In this document: positions 36,981-46,436 of the stretch, one piece after another
How positions within the stretch are numbered: the stretch's first letter is position 1
Layout of the letters: each line of letters begins with the position of its first letter
DNA from: an uncultured Eubacteriales bacterium
GTDB taxonomy: Bacteria > Bacillota > Clostridia > Peptostreptococcales > Anaerovoracaceae
Reading direction: 5' to 3'
Assembly (NCBI GenBank): GCA_902786355.1
Contig: CADABZ010000001.1
Coordinates: 124,001-188,000 of the forward strand
Length of the DNA: 64,000 bases
Notes under the pieces: model-generated
What the model was told of the DNA's origin: nothing
Database searches by the model: none
Seen by the model: the letters and a program-made list of their open reading frames with translations, nothing else
Made by a program: the position numbers and the translations under genes

Positions 36981-37712
36981 TCAGATAATATAGCCTCTAG
37001 GAGTCACAAGGCGGTCTCCCGAAATGAAGCTTTTTGAATTGCCTATGAATACGGTCGTGAACATATCTACCTTCGAATCCCTGAGTTCGGAGATCGTGCA
37101 GACATGATGTTCTGTGCCTTCACGGCCTATATTTCTTACATAGCCGCACGCTCTGTCTTCCGGTATGCTCTCCATCAGAATATCGCATGCCTTCTGAAGA
37201 TAGTCGTGCCTTTTGCGGCTTGACGGATTGTATATCGCTATCGCAAAATCCCCGTCAGCTGCAGCGCGCAGTCTCTTTTCGATGACCTCCCACGGCGTAA
37301 GCAGATCTGAAAGGCTTATTACGCAGAAATCATGATTAAGAGGAGCGCCGAGGACAGCAGCACCGCTCGATGCAGCAGTTATCCCCGGTATGATCTCGAT
37401 ATCATCAGTCATCCCGTATTCTGAAGCGAGTTCGAGCATCAGAGAAGCCATGCCGTAGATCCCGGCATCGCCGCTGCAGATAATTGCTGTATTCTTACCC
37501 TTGCCGGCCTGCTCAAAGCACATACGGCATCTTTCGACTTCCTGCTTCATAGGAGTTGAAAGAAATTCCTTATCTCTGAATCTGTTTCCGAGAAGTTCAA
37601 GATATACCGTATATCCTATGATCACATCAGCGCTGTCAAGTGCACTGAGTGCCTGCTCTGTCATCATCGATTCTTCGCCGGGTCCCATCCCAACGACTGT
37701 GATCTTAGCCAT
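36981..37712 (-). CDS. cbiH: Cobalt-precorrin-3 C17-methyltransferase
   Basis: 243 residues, SAM-dependent, ring-contracting methyltransferase. Motifs: VVGMGPGEESMMT, CSGDAGIYGMASL, PGITAASSGAAVLGAPL and YNPSSRKR, the last being diagnostic for CbiH/CobJ. GAGGT lies 5 bases before the start. Length is standard for the stand-alone enzyme. Confidence 0.95.
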   Translation of the reverse strand: MAKITVVGMGPGEESMMTEQALSALDSADVIIGYTVYLELLGNRFRDKEFLSTPMKQEVERCRMCFEQAGKGKNTAIICSGDAGIYGMASLMLELASEYGMTDDIEIIPGITAASSGAAVLGAPLNHDFCVISLSDLLTPWEVIEKRLRAAADGDFAIAIYNPSSRKRHDYLQKACDILMESIPEDRACGYVRNIGREGTEHHVCTISELRDSKVDMFTTVFIGNSKSFISGDRLVTPRGYII

Positions 37713-37729
37713 AAATACCTCTTCTCCGA

Positions 37730-38710
37730 TCAGTTTCCGGCCTGACTCTTCCTTAAGGCTACAGCTATGGTCATACCGTCTGCTGCTGTCTTCTTCACTG
37801 CAAGCTCGTGATCTCTTCCGGCAGCAGCTGCTGCAGCTCTTTCACATACATTATCGACTCCGACTGCCCGGAGCACTCTTTCAGATGATGAGAAGCTTCC
37901 CGGTACTTTTGCAAGGACCGAGGCTTCAAATGTAATAAGAGGAGCTCTCAGGTATTCTGAGAGTCTGATGATGCCTTCTTCATCCTTCTTGACATCTATA
38001 GTCGCGACAGCTCCTACATCAGAGATATCGATCCCGTTGTCTTCAAGCACCTTCTCAGCGAAAGCCCGAAGCTCGCTGAAGGACTTGCCTCTGCGGCAGC
38101 CGACCCCGAGAGCGTATTTCTTAGGACAGAGCACTATGGAAGCCATACTTCTGAATTCTTCTGAGCCTTCGCTGATAATGTCATCAGTTATAAGGACATC
38201 TGTCTGTGTCTCAGGCGGGAAATCCTTGATGCATATCGTTACAGCCTTGCCGCTGAGAGCTGAAGATGACACCTTTGCGATGCCTTCACGGTTGACTATC
38301 CGAAGGCCGTTTTCCTTAGCGAACAGATCAACAGAGAAAGCACCACTTACATCTGTGGCTGTAGTCAGGACAGGCTGTGCGCCGATCGATCCTGCAACTG
38401 CCAGTGCAAGCTCATTGGCTCCTCCCATATGCCCGGACAGTATCGGTACAGCGAATCTGCCCTCTTCGTCTATAACAATCACAGGCGGATCTGTCAGTTT
38501 ATCTTTGAGATATGGGGCTATTGATCTGACAGCTATTCCGGCAGCACCGATGAATACAAGAGCATCTCTGTCCCTGAATGCTTCTCTGCATATCTGTGCG
38601 GCAGAGGTTCCCCTCGGGACTGCCTGGGCATCGTGATCCGTCAGAGCAGCAGCCATCTTCTCGGCAAGAGCATATCCTTTCTCTGTGAAGCTGATTATCC
38701 TGACGCGCAT
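37730..38710 (-). CDS. cbiG: Cobalt-precorrin-5A hydrolase
   Basis: 326 residues. CbiG opens the delta-lactone ring and releases acetaldehyde. N-terminal part: FIGAAGIAVRSIAPYLKDK and VLSGHMGGANELA. C-terminal part: GVGCRRGKSFSELRAF and the TFEASVLAKVPGS region. GGAGG precedes the ATG by 6 bases. It lies between cbiF and cbiH, its pathway neighbours. Confidence 0.95.
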   Translation of the reverse strand: MRVRIISFTEKGYALAEKMAAALTDHDAQAVPRGTSAAQICREAFRDRDALVFIGAAGIAVRSIAPYLKDKLTDPPVIVIDEEGRFAVPILSGHMGGANELALAVAGSIGAQPVLTTATDVSGAFSVDLFAKENGLRIVNREGIAKVSSSALSGKAVTICIKDFPPETQTDVLITDDIISEGSEEFRSMASIVLCPKKYALGVGCRRGKSFSELRAFAEKVLEDNGIDISDVGAVATIDVKKDEEGIIRLSEYLRAPLITFEASVLAKVPGSFSSSERVLRAVGVDNVCERAAAAAAGRDHELAVKKTAADGMTIAVALRKSQAGN

Positions 38711-38711
38711 A

Positions 38712-39506
38712 TCAATCCTCCGGTCTGATCACAGCATCTCGGAATTCTGTACTGAACGATGGTTCATATAACTTTGATCTCTCATAACCGTGCCCTGCGA
38801 GCACTTCTCCGACAAGCACAAGAGCTGTTTTGCGTATACCGTGCTCAGCCGCAGTCTCTGCAAGTGTGCTGACTGTACAGTAGTGATATTCTTCTTCAGG
38901 CCATGTCGCCTTGTATATTATTGCCGCTGGAGTGTCTTCACTGTAGCCTCCTGCAATAAGTCTGCGGGAAAGCTCTTCTAGCATTCCAGTGCTCAGATAT
39001 ATCGCCATCGATGCATGATGTGCAGCCCAGCTCTCGATACTTTCGCTCTCAGGAACATCAGTCCTTCCTGCCATTCTTGTAAGTATGAGAGACTGTGATA
39101 TTCCTGGCAGAGTATATTCAAGATCCATTGATGCAGCAGCACCGAAAGCAGCTGTAACACCCGGACAAGACTCGTATGTGATGCCAAGGCTGTCAAGCTC
39201 ATCCATCTGCTCACGCACAGCTCCGTAGAGGCTCGGATCACCTGTATGCAGGCGGCAGACTTTTCTGCCATCTGATGAAGCTTTCTTCATGACTTCGATC
39301 ACTTCTTCAAGTGTCATCTTTGCGCTGTTATATATCTCAGCGTCTTCCCTTGCATATTCAAGAAGCTCGGGATTGACTAGCGATCCGGCATATATGATTA
39401 CATCACTTGACGCTATGATATCTCTTCCGCGTACTGTTATAAGATCTTTGGCTCCCGGACCTGCACCGACAAAGTACACGCCGGCTCCTGATGAACTCTT
39501 AACCAT
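38712..39506 (-). CDS. cbiF: Cobalt-precorrin-4 C11-methyltransferase
   Basis: 264 residues of the tetrapyrrole methylase family, with VGAGPGAKDLITVRG, YAGSLVNPELLEY, RLHTGDPSLYGAVREQ and PGVTAAFGAAAS, a combination specific to CbiF/CobM. It overlaps the cbiD stop by 8 bases and has GGGAGA upstream. Only 1 base separates it from the cbiG start region, so tight coupling is likely. Confidence 0.96.
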   Translation of the reverse strand: MVKSSSGAGVYFVGAGPGAKDLITVRGRDIIASSDVIIYAGSLVNPELLEYAREDAEIYNSAKMTLEEVIEVMKKASSDGRKVCRLHTGDPSLYGAVREQMDELDSLGITYESCPGVTAAFGAAASMDLEYTLPGISQSLILTRMAGRTDVPESESIESWAAHHASMAIYLSTGMLEELSRRLIAGGYSEDTPAAIIYKATWPEEEYHYCTVSTLAETAAEHGIRKTALVLVGEVLAGHGYERSKLYEPSFSTEFRDAVIRPED

Positions 39507-40626
39507 TCCATTTCTCCCTGTTATCAGCGATCATCTGTGCAGCACCTTCTGATGCGGCAAGCTGTCCCTGTTCCTTTGTATACATGATGCATTCAATACT
39601 GAGATCCTGACCTGCACGTCTTCTGAGATAGTACATGATCCTGTCCATAAGGCCCGACGCAACGTCATACATGCATCCTAAGCTGCTTAGCACACTGAAG
39701 GCCTCTTCTGTAGTCAGACAGTCAAGGATCCTCAGAAGCTCTGCATGAGGCACTCCTCTTCTGAGTGCTTCTGCACATATTATTTCCATCCTCGCGTCTG
39801 CTTCTTTCGAGTGCGTATTCATGATGCCGCCGGCGACTTTTACAAGTTTTCCTGCATGCCCTGTAATGAGCATACCTTCGAAGCCGGTCTCTGCTACCAT
39901 GTCTATCGTCTCGCCGATGAAATTGCTGCATTTGACGCTTCTGTCAAGATCCACTCCATATGTCTCACGCATGAAATCTATGCCGTAATTGCCTGGGGAG
40001 ATAAAAGCGGTCCTGCAGCCTTCAGCGTATTTCTGCCTGAGTTCAACTCTTATGGTGTCGAGCACAGCCTGCCTGCTCATAGGCTCTACGATACCTGATG
40101 TGCCTATGATCGAGATGCCGCCTTCGATACCGAGCCTCGGATTGAATGTATGCTCAGCGATCTTGTCACCGCCCGGAACAGAGATGATCACATGGATGTT
40201 TCCCCTGTGATCATACGCATCGAGGACTTCAGCAACTTCATCTCTTATCATCCTGCGCGGGACAGAATTGATCGCTGCATTTCCCGGAGGCTGATCGAGA
40301 CCTGGTCTTGTGACCCTTCCGACACCTTCTCCGCCGTCGATATGTATACGTTCATCTGATGGTGATTCTTCTGCAAGAGAGACTTCAGCATATATGAGCG
40401 CTCCTGTAGTCACATCTGGGTCGTCGCCGCCGTCTTTTCTGACAGCACATCTGACACTGACAGGAGTTCTGCGGATATCCAGTATCTGTGCATCAAAAGG
40501 CACGCCTGAAGGCGTTATGATACTGATCCTGTCCACAGTGCCGCCGGAAAGAAGCATCCTGCATGCAGCCTTGGCAGCTGCAGCCGCGCAGCTTCCGGTA
40601 GTGAATCCTTTTCGCATCTCCTGCAT
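39499..40626 (-). CDS. cbiD: Cobalt-precorrin-5B C1-methyltransferase
   Basis: 375 residues. The diagnostic N-terminal GFTTGSCAAAAAKAA and the GGEGVGRVTRPGL, GIEGGISIIGTSGIVEPMS and ITGHAGKLVKVAGGI segments are all present. CbiD methylates C1 in the anaerobic pathway, so its presence marks the early-cobalt-insertion route. The start could be the ATG at 40626 or the one three codons downstream. Confidence 0.96.
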   Translation of the reverse strand: MQEMRKGFTTGSCAAAAAKAACRMLLSGGTVDRISIITPSGVPFDAQILDIRRTPVSVRCAVRKDGGDDPDVTTGALIYAEVSLAEESPSDERIHIDGGEGVGRVTRPGLDQPPGNAAINSVPRRMIRDEVAEVLDAYDHRGNIHVIISVPGGDKIAEHTFNPRLGIEGGISIIGTSGIVEPMSRQAVLDTIRVELRQKYAEGCRTAFISPGNYGIDFMRETYGVDLDRSVKCSNFIGETIDMVAETGFEGMLITGHAGKLVKVAGGIMNTHSKEADARMEIICAEALRRGVPHAELLRILDCLTTEEAFSVLSSLGCMYDVASGLMDRIMYYLRRRAGQDLSIECIMYTKEQGQLAASEGAAQMIADNREKWNG

Positions 40627-40635
40627 GATCTGTCT

Positions 40636-41277
40636 CTATCTTTCCATGCCGTACAGCAGCGCATTGACGATGGCAGCGGCGATATTGCTTCCGCCCTTCC
40701 TGCCGCGGTTTACTATGTACGGCATGTCTGTTTCAAGTATGAGTTCCTTTGCTTCCACGACATTGACAAAACCGACCGGTACGCCGATTATGAAGTCTGC
40801 AGCAAACTCCTTCTCGTCATACAGCCGTCTGAGAGTAATAAGTGCTGTCGGCGCATTGCCTACAGCGAATATAGCCCTGCCTCCGCGGGCTTTGATATCT
40901 CTGGCAGCATGCTCCATGCTGACTGAGGCTCTGGTGATGCCCCTGCTCCTGGCTTCAGAAGCTACGTCTTCATCAGCCATGTAGCAGTAAACTCTGCCGC
41001 CGTACTCTGCCAGACGCTTTTTGTTGATGCCGGTAAGGGCCATGTTGGTATCAGTGATGATATCTGCACCAGAAGCTATCAGTTCTCTTGCCTTCTGAAC
41101 TGCTTCAGGCGAGAATTTCAGAGTCTTAGCATACTCAAAATCTGCTGATGTATGGATAGCCCGTCTTATGACAGGGTCCTGCACAGGATCAAGACTTATA
41201 CCCATACTTTCAAGCTCTTCTGCAATTATCTCAAAACTTCTCTTCTCGATATCGCCGGGTAAGATATGCTCTATCAT
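40636..41277 (-). CDS. cbiC: Cobalt-precorrin-8 methylmutase
   Basis: 213 residues. CbiC moves a methyl group from C11 to C12 to give cobyrinate. The catalytic histidine lies in RRAIHTSADFEYAK, and the DTNMAL and GNAPTAL motifs are typical. GVPVGFVN near the C-terminus is also conserved. AGGAG is about 13 bases before the ATG, a little far. Confidence 0.96.
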   Translation of the reverse strand: MIEHILPGDIEKRSFEIIAEELESMGISLDPVQDPVIRRAIHTSADFEYAKTLKFSPEAVQKARELIASGADIITDTNMALTGINKKRLAEYGGRVYCYMADEDVASEARSRGITRASVSMEHAARDIKARGGRAIFAVGNAPTALITLRRLYDEKEFAADFIIGVPVGFVNVVEAKELILETDMPYIVNRGRKGGSNIAAAIVNALLYGMER

Positions 41278-41287
41278 GACTGCCGTT

Positions 41288-42406
41288 TCACTCCTGATAA
41301 ATTCTTCTCAGGACATCTGTCAGAATAACGTTATCTTCGTGTCTTCTGACTGCGATCCTGTAATATGTTTCATCTAGTCCGTGGAAATTCGCGCATCTCC
41401 TGATAAGTATCCCGTTCGCCAGAAGCTTCTCGTACAGGCCGGACTCAGTCCTGATTAGAAGATAATTCGCATCTCCCGGATACACTCTGATCCCGAGAGA
41501 CTCAAGCTCTCCGGTAAGATACACACGTTCCCGTGCAATTTCAGCTGCTGCCCTGCTTATATAATCTGAATCAGTCATCAGCTCAGATGCTGCAGCGCCA
41601 GTCCGTTCAGCTATACGGGATATGTTCCACTCAGGAAGGTGTTTTCTTATCTTATCGGCTGCGGAAATGTCGTCGGTTATTATGTATCCCAGTCTTATCC
41701 CCGGGATGGCAAAGGTCTTGGTGAAAGCTCTGAGATGAAGCACAGTTCCGAAGGCTGCATCACTGCTGCCTTTTCCATGCGGGAGTCCTGAGCTGCCTCT
41801 GCCTGTCAGAGGGCGGAAGCATTCGTCGATCATCAGCACCGCACCGCATGCAGCACATTTCTCAGCTATACGGACGATAAGCTCTTCATCTGTAAGTCTT
41901 CCGGTCGGGTTGTTCGGATCTGTAATGAAGACCATATCAGTATCTTCACTGATCATGTCCAGGATGCCTTCGCCAAGCTCAAAATCATCTGACTCACTGA
42001 GAGGATATTCTGTGATCGCTGCTTCCGATGCGCGAAGAGCAGTCTCATAGCCGGAATAACACGGAGCCGTTATAAGAGCCTTATGAGGCATAAAAGCGTG
42101 TACTGCTGCCATGATAAGCTCCGATGCTCCGCTTCCGCAGACGATCTTCTCCGGATCAGTATTTTCTGCCTTTGCAAGAACAGTTCTGAGCTCTATGTGA
42201 TACGGATCCGGATAATGAGTTATCTCATCAAGGCCCTTAAGAGCAGCGCTCCGGATCTTCTCAGGCACTCCAAGAGGATTCAGACTGACTGAATAATCAA
42301 GTTTCACCTCGTTTCGGTACACATCACCGCCGTGCACTGCCTGCGGACATGCATATCCGTTTTCTGCAGCTTTTGTATTCTGATGAATTGGAGCTTTCTG
42401 TATCAT
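41288..42406 (-). CDS. cobD: Threonine-phosphate decarboxylase (CobD-like, PLP)
   Basis: 372 residues, fold-type I PLP enzyme related to histidinol-phosphate aminotransferase. Start region HGGDVY and LDYSVSLNPLG are characteristic of CobD. The PLP lysine is in RAFTKTFAIPGIRLGY; the ring-binding Asp is in TDPNNPTGR. It makes aminopropanol phosphate for the nucleotide loop. Its position beside cbiB supports this over an amino-acid aminotransferase role. The ribosome site is weak. Confidence 0.92.
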   Translation of the reverse strand: MIQKAPIHQNTKAAENGYACPQAVHGGDVYRNEVKLDYSVSLNPLGVPEKIRSAALKGLDEITHYPDPYHIELRTVLAKAENTDPEKIVCGSGASELIMAAVHAFMPHKALITAPCYSGYETALRASEAAITEYPLSESDDFELGEGILDMISEDTDMVFITDPNNPTGRLTDEELIVRIAEKCAACGAVLMIDECFRPLTGRGSSGLPHGKGSSDAAFGTVLHLRAFTKTFAIPGIRLGYIITDDISAADKIRKHLPEWNISRIAERTGAAASELMTDSDYISRAAAEIARERVYLTGELESLGIRVYPGDANYLLIRTESGLYEKLLANGILIRRCANFHGLDETYYRIAVRRHEDNVILTDVLRRIYQE

Positions 42407-42425
42407 TACGCTTCTACTGGTATAT

Positions 42426-43439
42426 CTATAACTTCAGAACGATCAGCATCAGGGCTATGCACATAAGTACGCCAAGAACTGATGCCGCGGTCATAAGCCT
42501 GTTGACTCTTACGATATCTTCTGTCTCAATTTCCCTTACCGGATCACCGATATACGGCTTATGCACTATCCTGCCGAAATACTGTGCGTCTCCGGCAAGC
42601 TGGATCCCGAGGGCGCCGGCACATGCGCTTTCAGTCTGTGCTGCATTCGGACTTTTATGATTATATCTGTCGCGCCTCCATATCCTGAAAGCACGGGCAC
42701 CATCGAATTCACGGCCGCATATGTAGCACGCAGCTATCATAAGGAGCGCGCTGATCCTGGCAGGGATATAATTGACAGCATCATCAAGCTTAGCGGCCAC
42801 TGTACCAAAATTCATATAGCGGTCATTTAGGTATCCGATCATGGAATCCATTGTATTTATGGATTTATAGACAAGCCCGAGGATCGGAGTACCCAGAGCT
42901 GTATACAGCATCGGAGCTATAACGCCATCGGAAAAATTCTCAGCAACTGTCTCAACAGCAGCCTTGGTGATGCCCTTGTTATCCAGCACAGACGTATCCC
43001 GCCCGACTATCATGGAAACAGCCTTTCTGGCACCTTCTGTATCGCATTTCCTGAGCTCATGATACACTTTCATGCTCTCTTTTCTGAGACTTGTCATTGC
43101 CAGGACATAGCATGTAAGGACAGCTTCGACTATAATACCGAGGTTTACCGAAATTTTATATGGTAAAACAACAGCTGCTCCTGCGGCTGCTGCAGTGATC
43201 AGTATCACCAGGACCGCGAGAAGAGCTCCCTTCCGCCTTTCAAGACTTCCGTCTCTCAGTGAAGGATCAGTCTTATCTGCCGGGATCTCACCGAGAAGCT
43301 TCCTGTCCAGAAAAGCTATCAGACTGCCTATCCATTTCACCGGATGGGGTATATTGTGGGGGTCTCCAATCACGATATCCATCACGAAGCCCGCCGCAAA
43401 AGCGATCATATGAGCCTGCAGAAGTGATATTTCCTGCAT
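42426..43439 (-). CDS. cbiB: Adenosylcobinamide-phosphate synthase
   Basis: 337 residues, integral membrane protein that attaches aminopropanol phosphate to adenosylcobyric acid. The family N-terminus is seen as DIVIGDPHNIPHPVKWIG, with AVETVAENFSDGVIAPM further on. Several membrane helices follow. GGAGG lies 6 bases before the ATG at 43439 (a second ATG is at 43442). This start lies 152 bases inside the upstream phosphatase gene in another frame, an unusually long overlap. Confidence 0.94.
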   Translation of the reverse strand: MQEISLLQAHMIAFAAGFVMDIVIGDPHNIPHPVKWIGSLIAFLDRKLLGEIPADKTDPSLRDGSLERRKGALLAVLVILITAAAAGAAVVLPYKISVNLGIIVEAVLTCYVLAMTSLRKESMKVYHELRKCDTEGARKAVSMIVGRDTSVLDNKGITKAAVETVAENFSDGVIAPMLYTALGTPILGLVYKSINTMDSMIGYLNDRYMNFGTVAAKLDDAVNYIPARISALLMIAACYICGREFDGARAFRIWRRDRYNHKSPNAAQTESACAGALGIQLAGDAQYFGRIVHKPYIGDPVREIETEDIVRVNRLMTAASVLGVLMCIALMLIVLKL

Positions 43440-43980
43440 CATCAGCCTCCAGTTCTATAACATATCCCATGCCGTTGGGAACATTGAAATCAAAATAGTC
43501 TCTGCCCGTCACAAAGCTCATCACTGCCATCAGTGTCCCGCCGTGTGCAACTGTATATACCGCTTCGCGTTCTTCTCTGACTGCCTCGGCTAGGATCTTC
43601 TTAAGACCTCTCAGTACTCTTTCTCTGAATATCCCGATGCTTTCTCCACCCGGTATAATAGCGAGACCTCCGCTGTCAAGCCATGCCTGATAATCAGGAT
43701 CTCCATCGAGCATGCTGTGGTTTTTCGCCTCGAAGATGCCGAAGTCCATCTCCATGATCTCATTAACTACTATCTGCTCCTTGCCGGGGAACATTATCTC
43801 TGCAGTCTGCCTTGCTCTCAGCATCGGGCTGACGAAAAGAATACTGTTCTGAGGGACATCTCTTACAGGCTGAAGGATATCTATCCCCTCCTGTATCAGA
43901 GGCATATCCGTCCTGCAGCCTGAGAATTTTCTTTCAACATTATCCTGAGTGATACTGTGCCTTATAAGATAAAATTTCAT
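43288..43980 (-). CDS. cobC: Histidine phosphatase, probable alpha-ribazole-5'-phosphate phosphatase
   Basis: 230 residues of the phosphoglycerate mutase-like superfamily. The catalytic motif is altered to LIRHSITQDN (RHG is usual; here RHS), with FVSPMLRARQTAE, MDFGIFEAKNHSML and a distal VAHGGTLMAVM histidine. The last 50 or so codons overlap cbiB in a different frame and look like a non-conserved tail. Context within the cob genes suggests removal of the phosphate from alpha-ribazole phosphate. AAGGAC precedes the start. Confidence 0.85.
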   Translation of the reverse strand: MKFYLIRHSITQDNVERKFSGCRTDMPLIQEGIDILQPVRDVPQNSILFVSPMLRARQTAEIMFPGKEQIVVNEIMEMDFGIFEAKNHSMLDGDPDYQAWLDSGGLAIIPGGESIGIFRERVLRGLKKILAEAVREEREAVYTVAHGGTLMAVMSFVTGRDYFDFNVPNGMGYVIELEADDAGNITSAGSYDRFCGGLRDGYRDWRPPQYTPSGEMDRQSDSFSGQEASR

Positions 43981-44013
43981 AAATTCTGTCCTTCCGGGAT
44001 CTTATCAGTAATC

Positions 44014-44826
44014 CTACTGCTGCATTATTATGACTGATACTGCAGAAGCAGCGATCAGAGCCGTTTCGCAGACTGTGACGAGCCAGCCGGCTGTATCACC
44101 AGTTATACCACCGAGGTGCTTATAGCTCATATGCCTGTACCAGGCGAAGACACATCCCGCAGAGATGATCCCAAGGATCCCGGTCTGCAGGTCAAGTCTC
44201 AGCATTACGACACAGGCAGCTATCATCCATACAACGACGATGACTATATTGGCCGTGCGACCTTCTCCTGCCGTCTGAGCCTCATAATACAGCATTCCTT
44301 CTTTCTTCGCAGACTTAAAAGTCAGTACAGAAAGCGCACTCAGGCTTCTTGAAAGTATGAAACCTGCTGCTGTGCACAGTACAGGCGCTGCTTCGCTGTC
44401 TGACAGATCCGAAGCGGCATAAGCGAATGTCACAACGGTCACAGCTGCAGCGACATATATAAGGCCGCAGAGAGCAAGCCTGATGACTGCAAAAGCTCCT
44501 ATGTGAGGATCCTTGAGAATCCTGAGCTTTTCCTCTCTGTCAGCATATGAACTGAGCGCATCTGAGACATCCATAAAACCGTCAATGTGAAAGCCTCCTG
44601 TCAGCAGGACCGGTACAGCTGTCATCAGAAGTGCCGCTGCTGCAGGCGGTATTGACAGTCTCACGGAAGCGAAGAATACCGCTGTATATATGAGGCCTAT
44701 AACAGCACCGACCAGCGGGAAAGCAGCCATGCTGTATGTCATGTCTTTCTTCCTCCATTCAAAATGCGGCATCGGTATTCTTGAGTACTGCGCGAATGTC
44801 ACAGCGATAGTTCTCAGAAGTTTCAT
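44014..44826 (-). CDS. cobS: Adenosylcobinamide-GDP ribazoletransferase (cobalamin synthase)
   Basis: 270 residues with about six to seven membrane helices. The CobS signature is clear: FAQYSRIPMP at the N-terminus and GGFHIDGFMDVSDALSSY with the metal-binding Asp residues. The HIGAFAVIRLALCGLIY and KHLGGITGDTAGW segments also fit. It joins the lower-ligand nucleotide to adenosylcobinamide-GDP in the membrane. AGGAG lies 7 bases before the ATG, and the cobU stop is 2 bases upstream. Confidence 0.95.
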   Translation of the reverse strand: MKLLRTIAVTFAQYSRIPMPHFEWRKKDMTYSMAAFPLVGAVIGLIYTAVFFASVRLSIPPAAAALLMTAVPVLLTGGFHIDGFMDVSDALSSYADREEKLRILKDPHIGAFAVIRLALCGLIYVAAAVTVVTFAYAASDLSDSEAAPVLCTAAGFILSRSLSALSVLTFKSAKKEGMLYYEAQTAGEGRTANIVIVVVWMIAACVVMLRLDLQTGILGIISAGCVFAWYRHMSYKHLGGITGDTAGWLVTVCETALIAASAVSVIIMQQ

Positions 44827-44828
44827 GT

Positions 44829-45329
44829 TTATCTCCTGCCGGCTGTCAGATCAGTGACCTTATCTGCCAGAATACTCAGTCTGTGATTGATCCTGTCCAT
44901 CGTCAGAGCGTACATTATGGTTTCAGAATCAAAATCATCTGTGATATCGAAATGATTGGTTACTATCACGGTATTTCTTACGCTCAGGGCAAGCCTGCTG
45001 ATATCTGAAACTATCTTCTCAGCGCACTTGTCTGCCGGCGTATGTCTTGCAAACATCTCATTGGCAGCCAGATTAGAAACACACTCAAGAAGGACCGTGC
45101 TGTCTTCAGGAAGAGAGATATCTCCCGCATCAAAAGGGACCTCGATCGTAGTAAAGCCCTTGCCTTCCCGCATACTGCGGTGTTTTGCGACACGCATCCT
45201 GCCTTCTTCACCATAAGGTATCATCGTGGCGATATAGTATCTGGTTGTATCTCCGGCTATCTCAGGAACGGTCTTTTCAGCAAGAGCCGACTTTCCTGAA
45301 TCAGGTGTGCCGATAATGAGGTGTATCAT
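44829..45329 (-). CDS. cobU: Adenosylcobinamide kinase/guanylyltransferase
   Basis: 166 residues. The P-loop is GTPDSGKSALAE at the N-terminus; the guanylylated histidine is in RVAKHRSMR near residue 50. LLECVSNLAANEMF and VIVTNHF are the remaining family motifs. It activates adenosylcobinamide with GDP. A little shorter than the E. coli-type enzyme (about 180). Confidence 0.93.
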   Translation of the reverse strand: MIHLIIGTPDSGKSALAEKTVPEIAGDTTRYYIATMIPYGEEGRMRVAKHRSMREGKGFTTIEVPFDAGDISLPEDSTVLLECVSNLAANEMFARHTPADKCAEKIVSDISRLALSVRNTVIVTNHFDITDDFDSETIMYALTMDRINHRLSILADKVTDLTAGRR

Positions 45330-45338
45330 AGTCTCTTA

Positions 45339-46436
45339 TCAATCGTCTGCATCAGAACCAAGTCGGACATACTGCCCGACTTCGGTTTCATTAAATCTCA
45401 GCCCGTCCTTGTAAAGTGCCATTGCCATATCCAGAAGCGGGAAAAGCATGACGGCTCCTGTGCCCTCTCCGAGTGCCATATCTGCATCTATAACAGGCAC
45501 GAGTCCAAGCTCTTTCATGATCTGTCTCATTCCCGGCTCTCTGCCTACGTGGGATGCTATCATCGCATCACTGCATCCCGGGCAGATCCTCTCAGCGACC
45601 AGAGCTGCAGCGGCGCTGACGATACCGTCTATTACGACAGGAACATGATATACTGCTCCTCCGATAAACATACCGGCCATACCTGCGATATCAAGGCCTC
45701 CTACACAGCAGAGTGCATGAAATGCATATTCGGAACTGCTGCGATCTGTGCTGCCTGCAGTCTCTTTCCACTCATCCATGAGATTGCTGACAGCAGTTCT
45801 GACGACCTCAGTCTTTCTGTCAAGACCTTCGTCACTGAGTCCTGCACCTCTGCCTGTGACTTCCTGAGCAGGTATCCCGAGAAGAGCAGATATCAGTGCG
45901 GCGCTGGTTGTAGTATTGCCTATGCCCATCTCGCCGGCAGCGATCACAGTGCAGCCTTCTTCTTTGCACATTCTTATGATCTCGGTTCCGTGCTTTATGG
46001 CAGCACTTGCCTCGGCTCTTGTCATGGCATGGCTTGTCAGAAAGTCTCGGGTCCCTCTGCGGACTTTCATATTCAGGACACCTTCAGGACTTCCCTCCAT
46101 ATTGATCCCGATATCCACAGGAAGGGTCTCAACGCCTGCAGCTGATGCCATCCGGCATACAGAGCTTGTTCCCTGTCCCATCCAGGCGGCGACCTCTCTG
46201 GTCACATCCTGACCGGACTGGCTGATTCCCTGACAGACGACACCGTTATCTGCACACATCATAACAACAGCTCTTCTTGCTACAGACGGATCAGCCGTTC
46301 CCTGCACAGCACCGATCTTTGCAACGATGTCTTCAAATCTTCCGAGACTGTCAAGAGGTTTTGCAATGCTGTCCCATCTGCTCTTTATCTCTGTGTATAT
46401 TCTTTCATCATAAGGTTGTATGTCTATCTTTTTCAT
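45339..46436 (-). CDS. cobT: Nicotinate-nucleotide-dimethylbenzimidazole phosphoribosyltransferase
   Basis: 365 residues. It makes the alpha-ribazole phosphate that becomes the lower ligand. Visible motifs: [63 protein letters not shown] and the C-terminal [15 protein letters not shown] with the catalytic Glu. The start overlaps the CbiP stop (ATGA) with GAGG close upstream. No base-making genes (bluB, bza) are in the window, so the lower ligand cannot be predicted. Confidence 0.96.
   Translation of the reverse strand: MKKIDIQPYDERIYTEIKSRWDSIAKPLDSLGRFEDIVAKIGAVQGTADPSVARRAVVMMCADNGVVCQGISQSGQDVTREVAAWMGQGTSSVCRMASAAGVETLPVDIGINMEGSPEGVLNMKVRRGTRDFLTSHAMTRAEASAAIKHGTEIIRMCKEEGCTVIAAGEMGIGNTTTSAALISALLGIPAQEVTGRGAGLSDEGLDRKTEVVRTAVSNLMDEWKETAGSTDRSSSEYAFHALCCVGGLDIAGMAGMFIGGAVYHVPVVIDGIVSAAAALVAERICPGCSDAMIASHVGREPGMRQIMKELGLVPVIDADMALGEGTGAVMLFPLLDMAMALYKDGLRFNETEVGQYVRLGSDADD

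Noticed and set aside
37968-38636. Plus-strand open frame of 222 codons opposite cbiG
   Set aside because: Composition (Ser, Ala, Thr-rich) and lack of motifs fit an antisense reading of CbiG.
45321-46145. Plus-strand open frame of 274 codons opposite cobT
   Set aside because: It mirrors a conserved minus-strand gene with all CobT motifs; the plus-strand product is serine- and cysteine-rich with no family motif, as expected for an antisense shadow.
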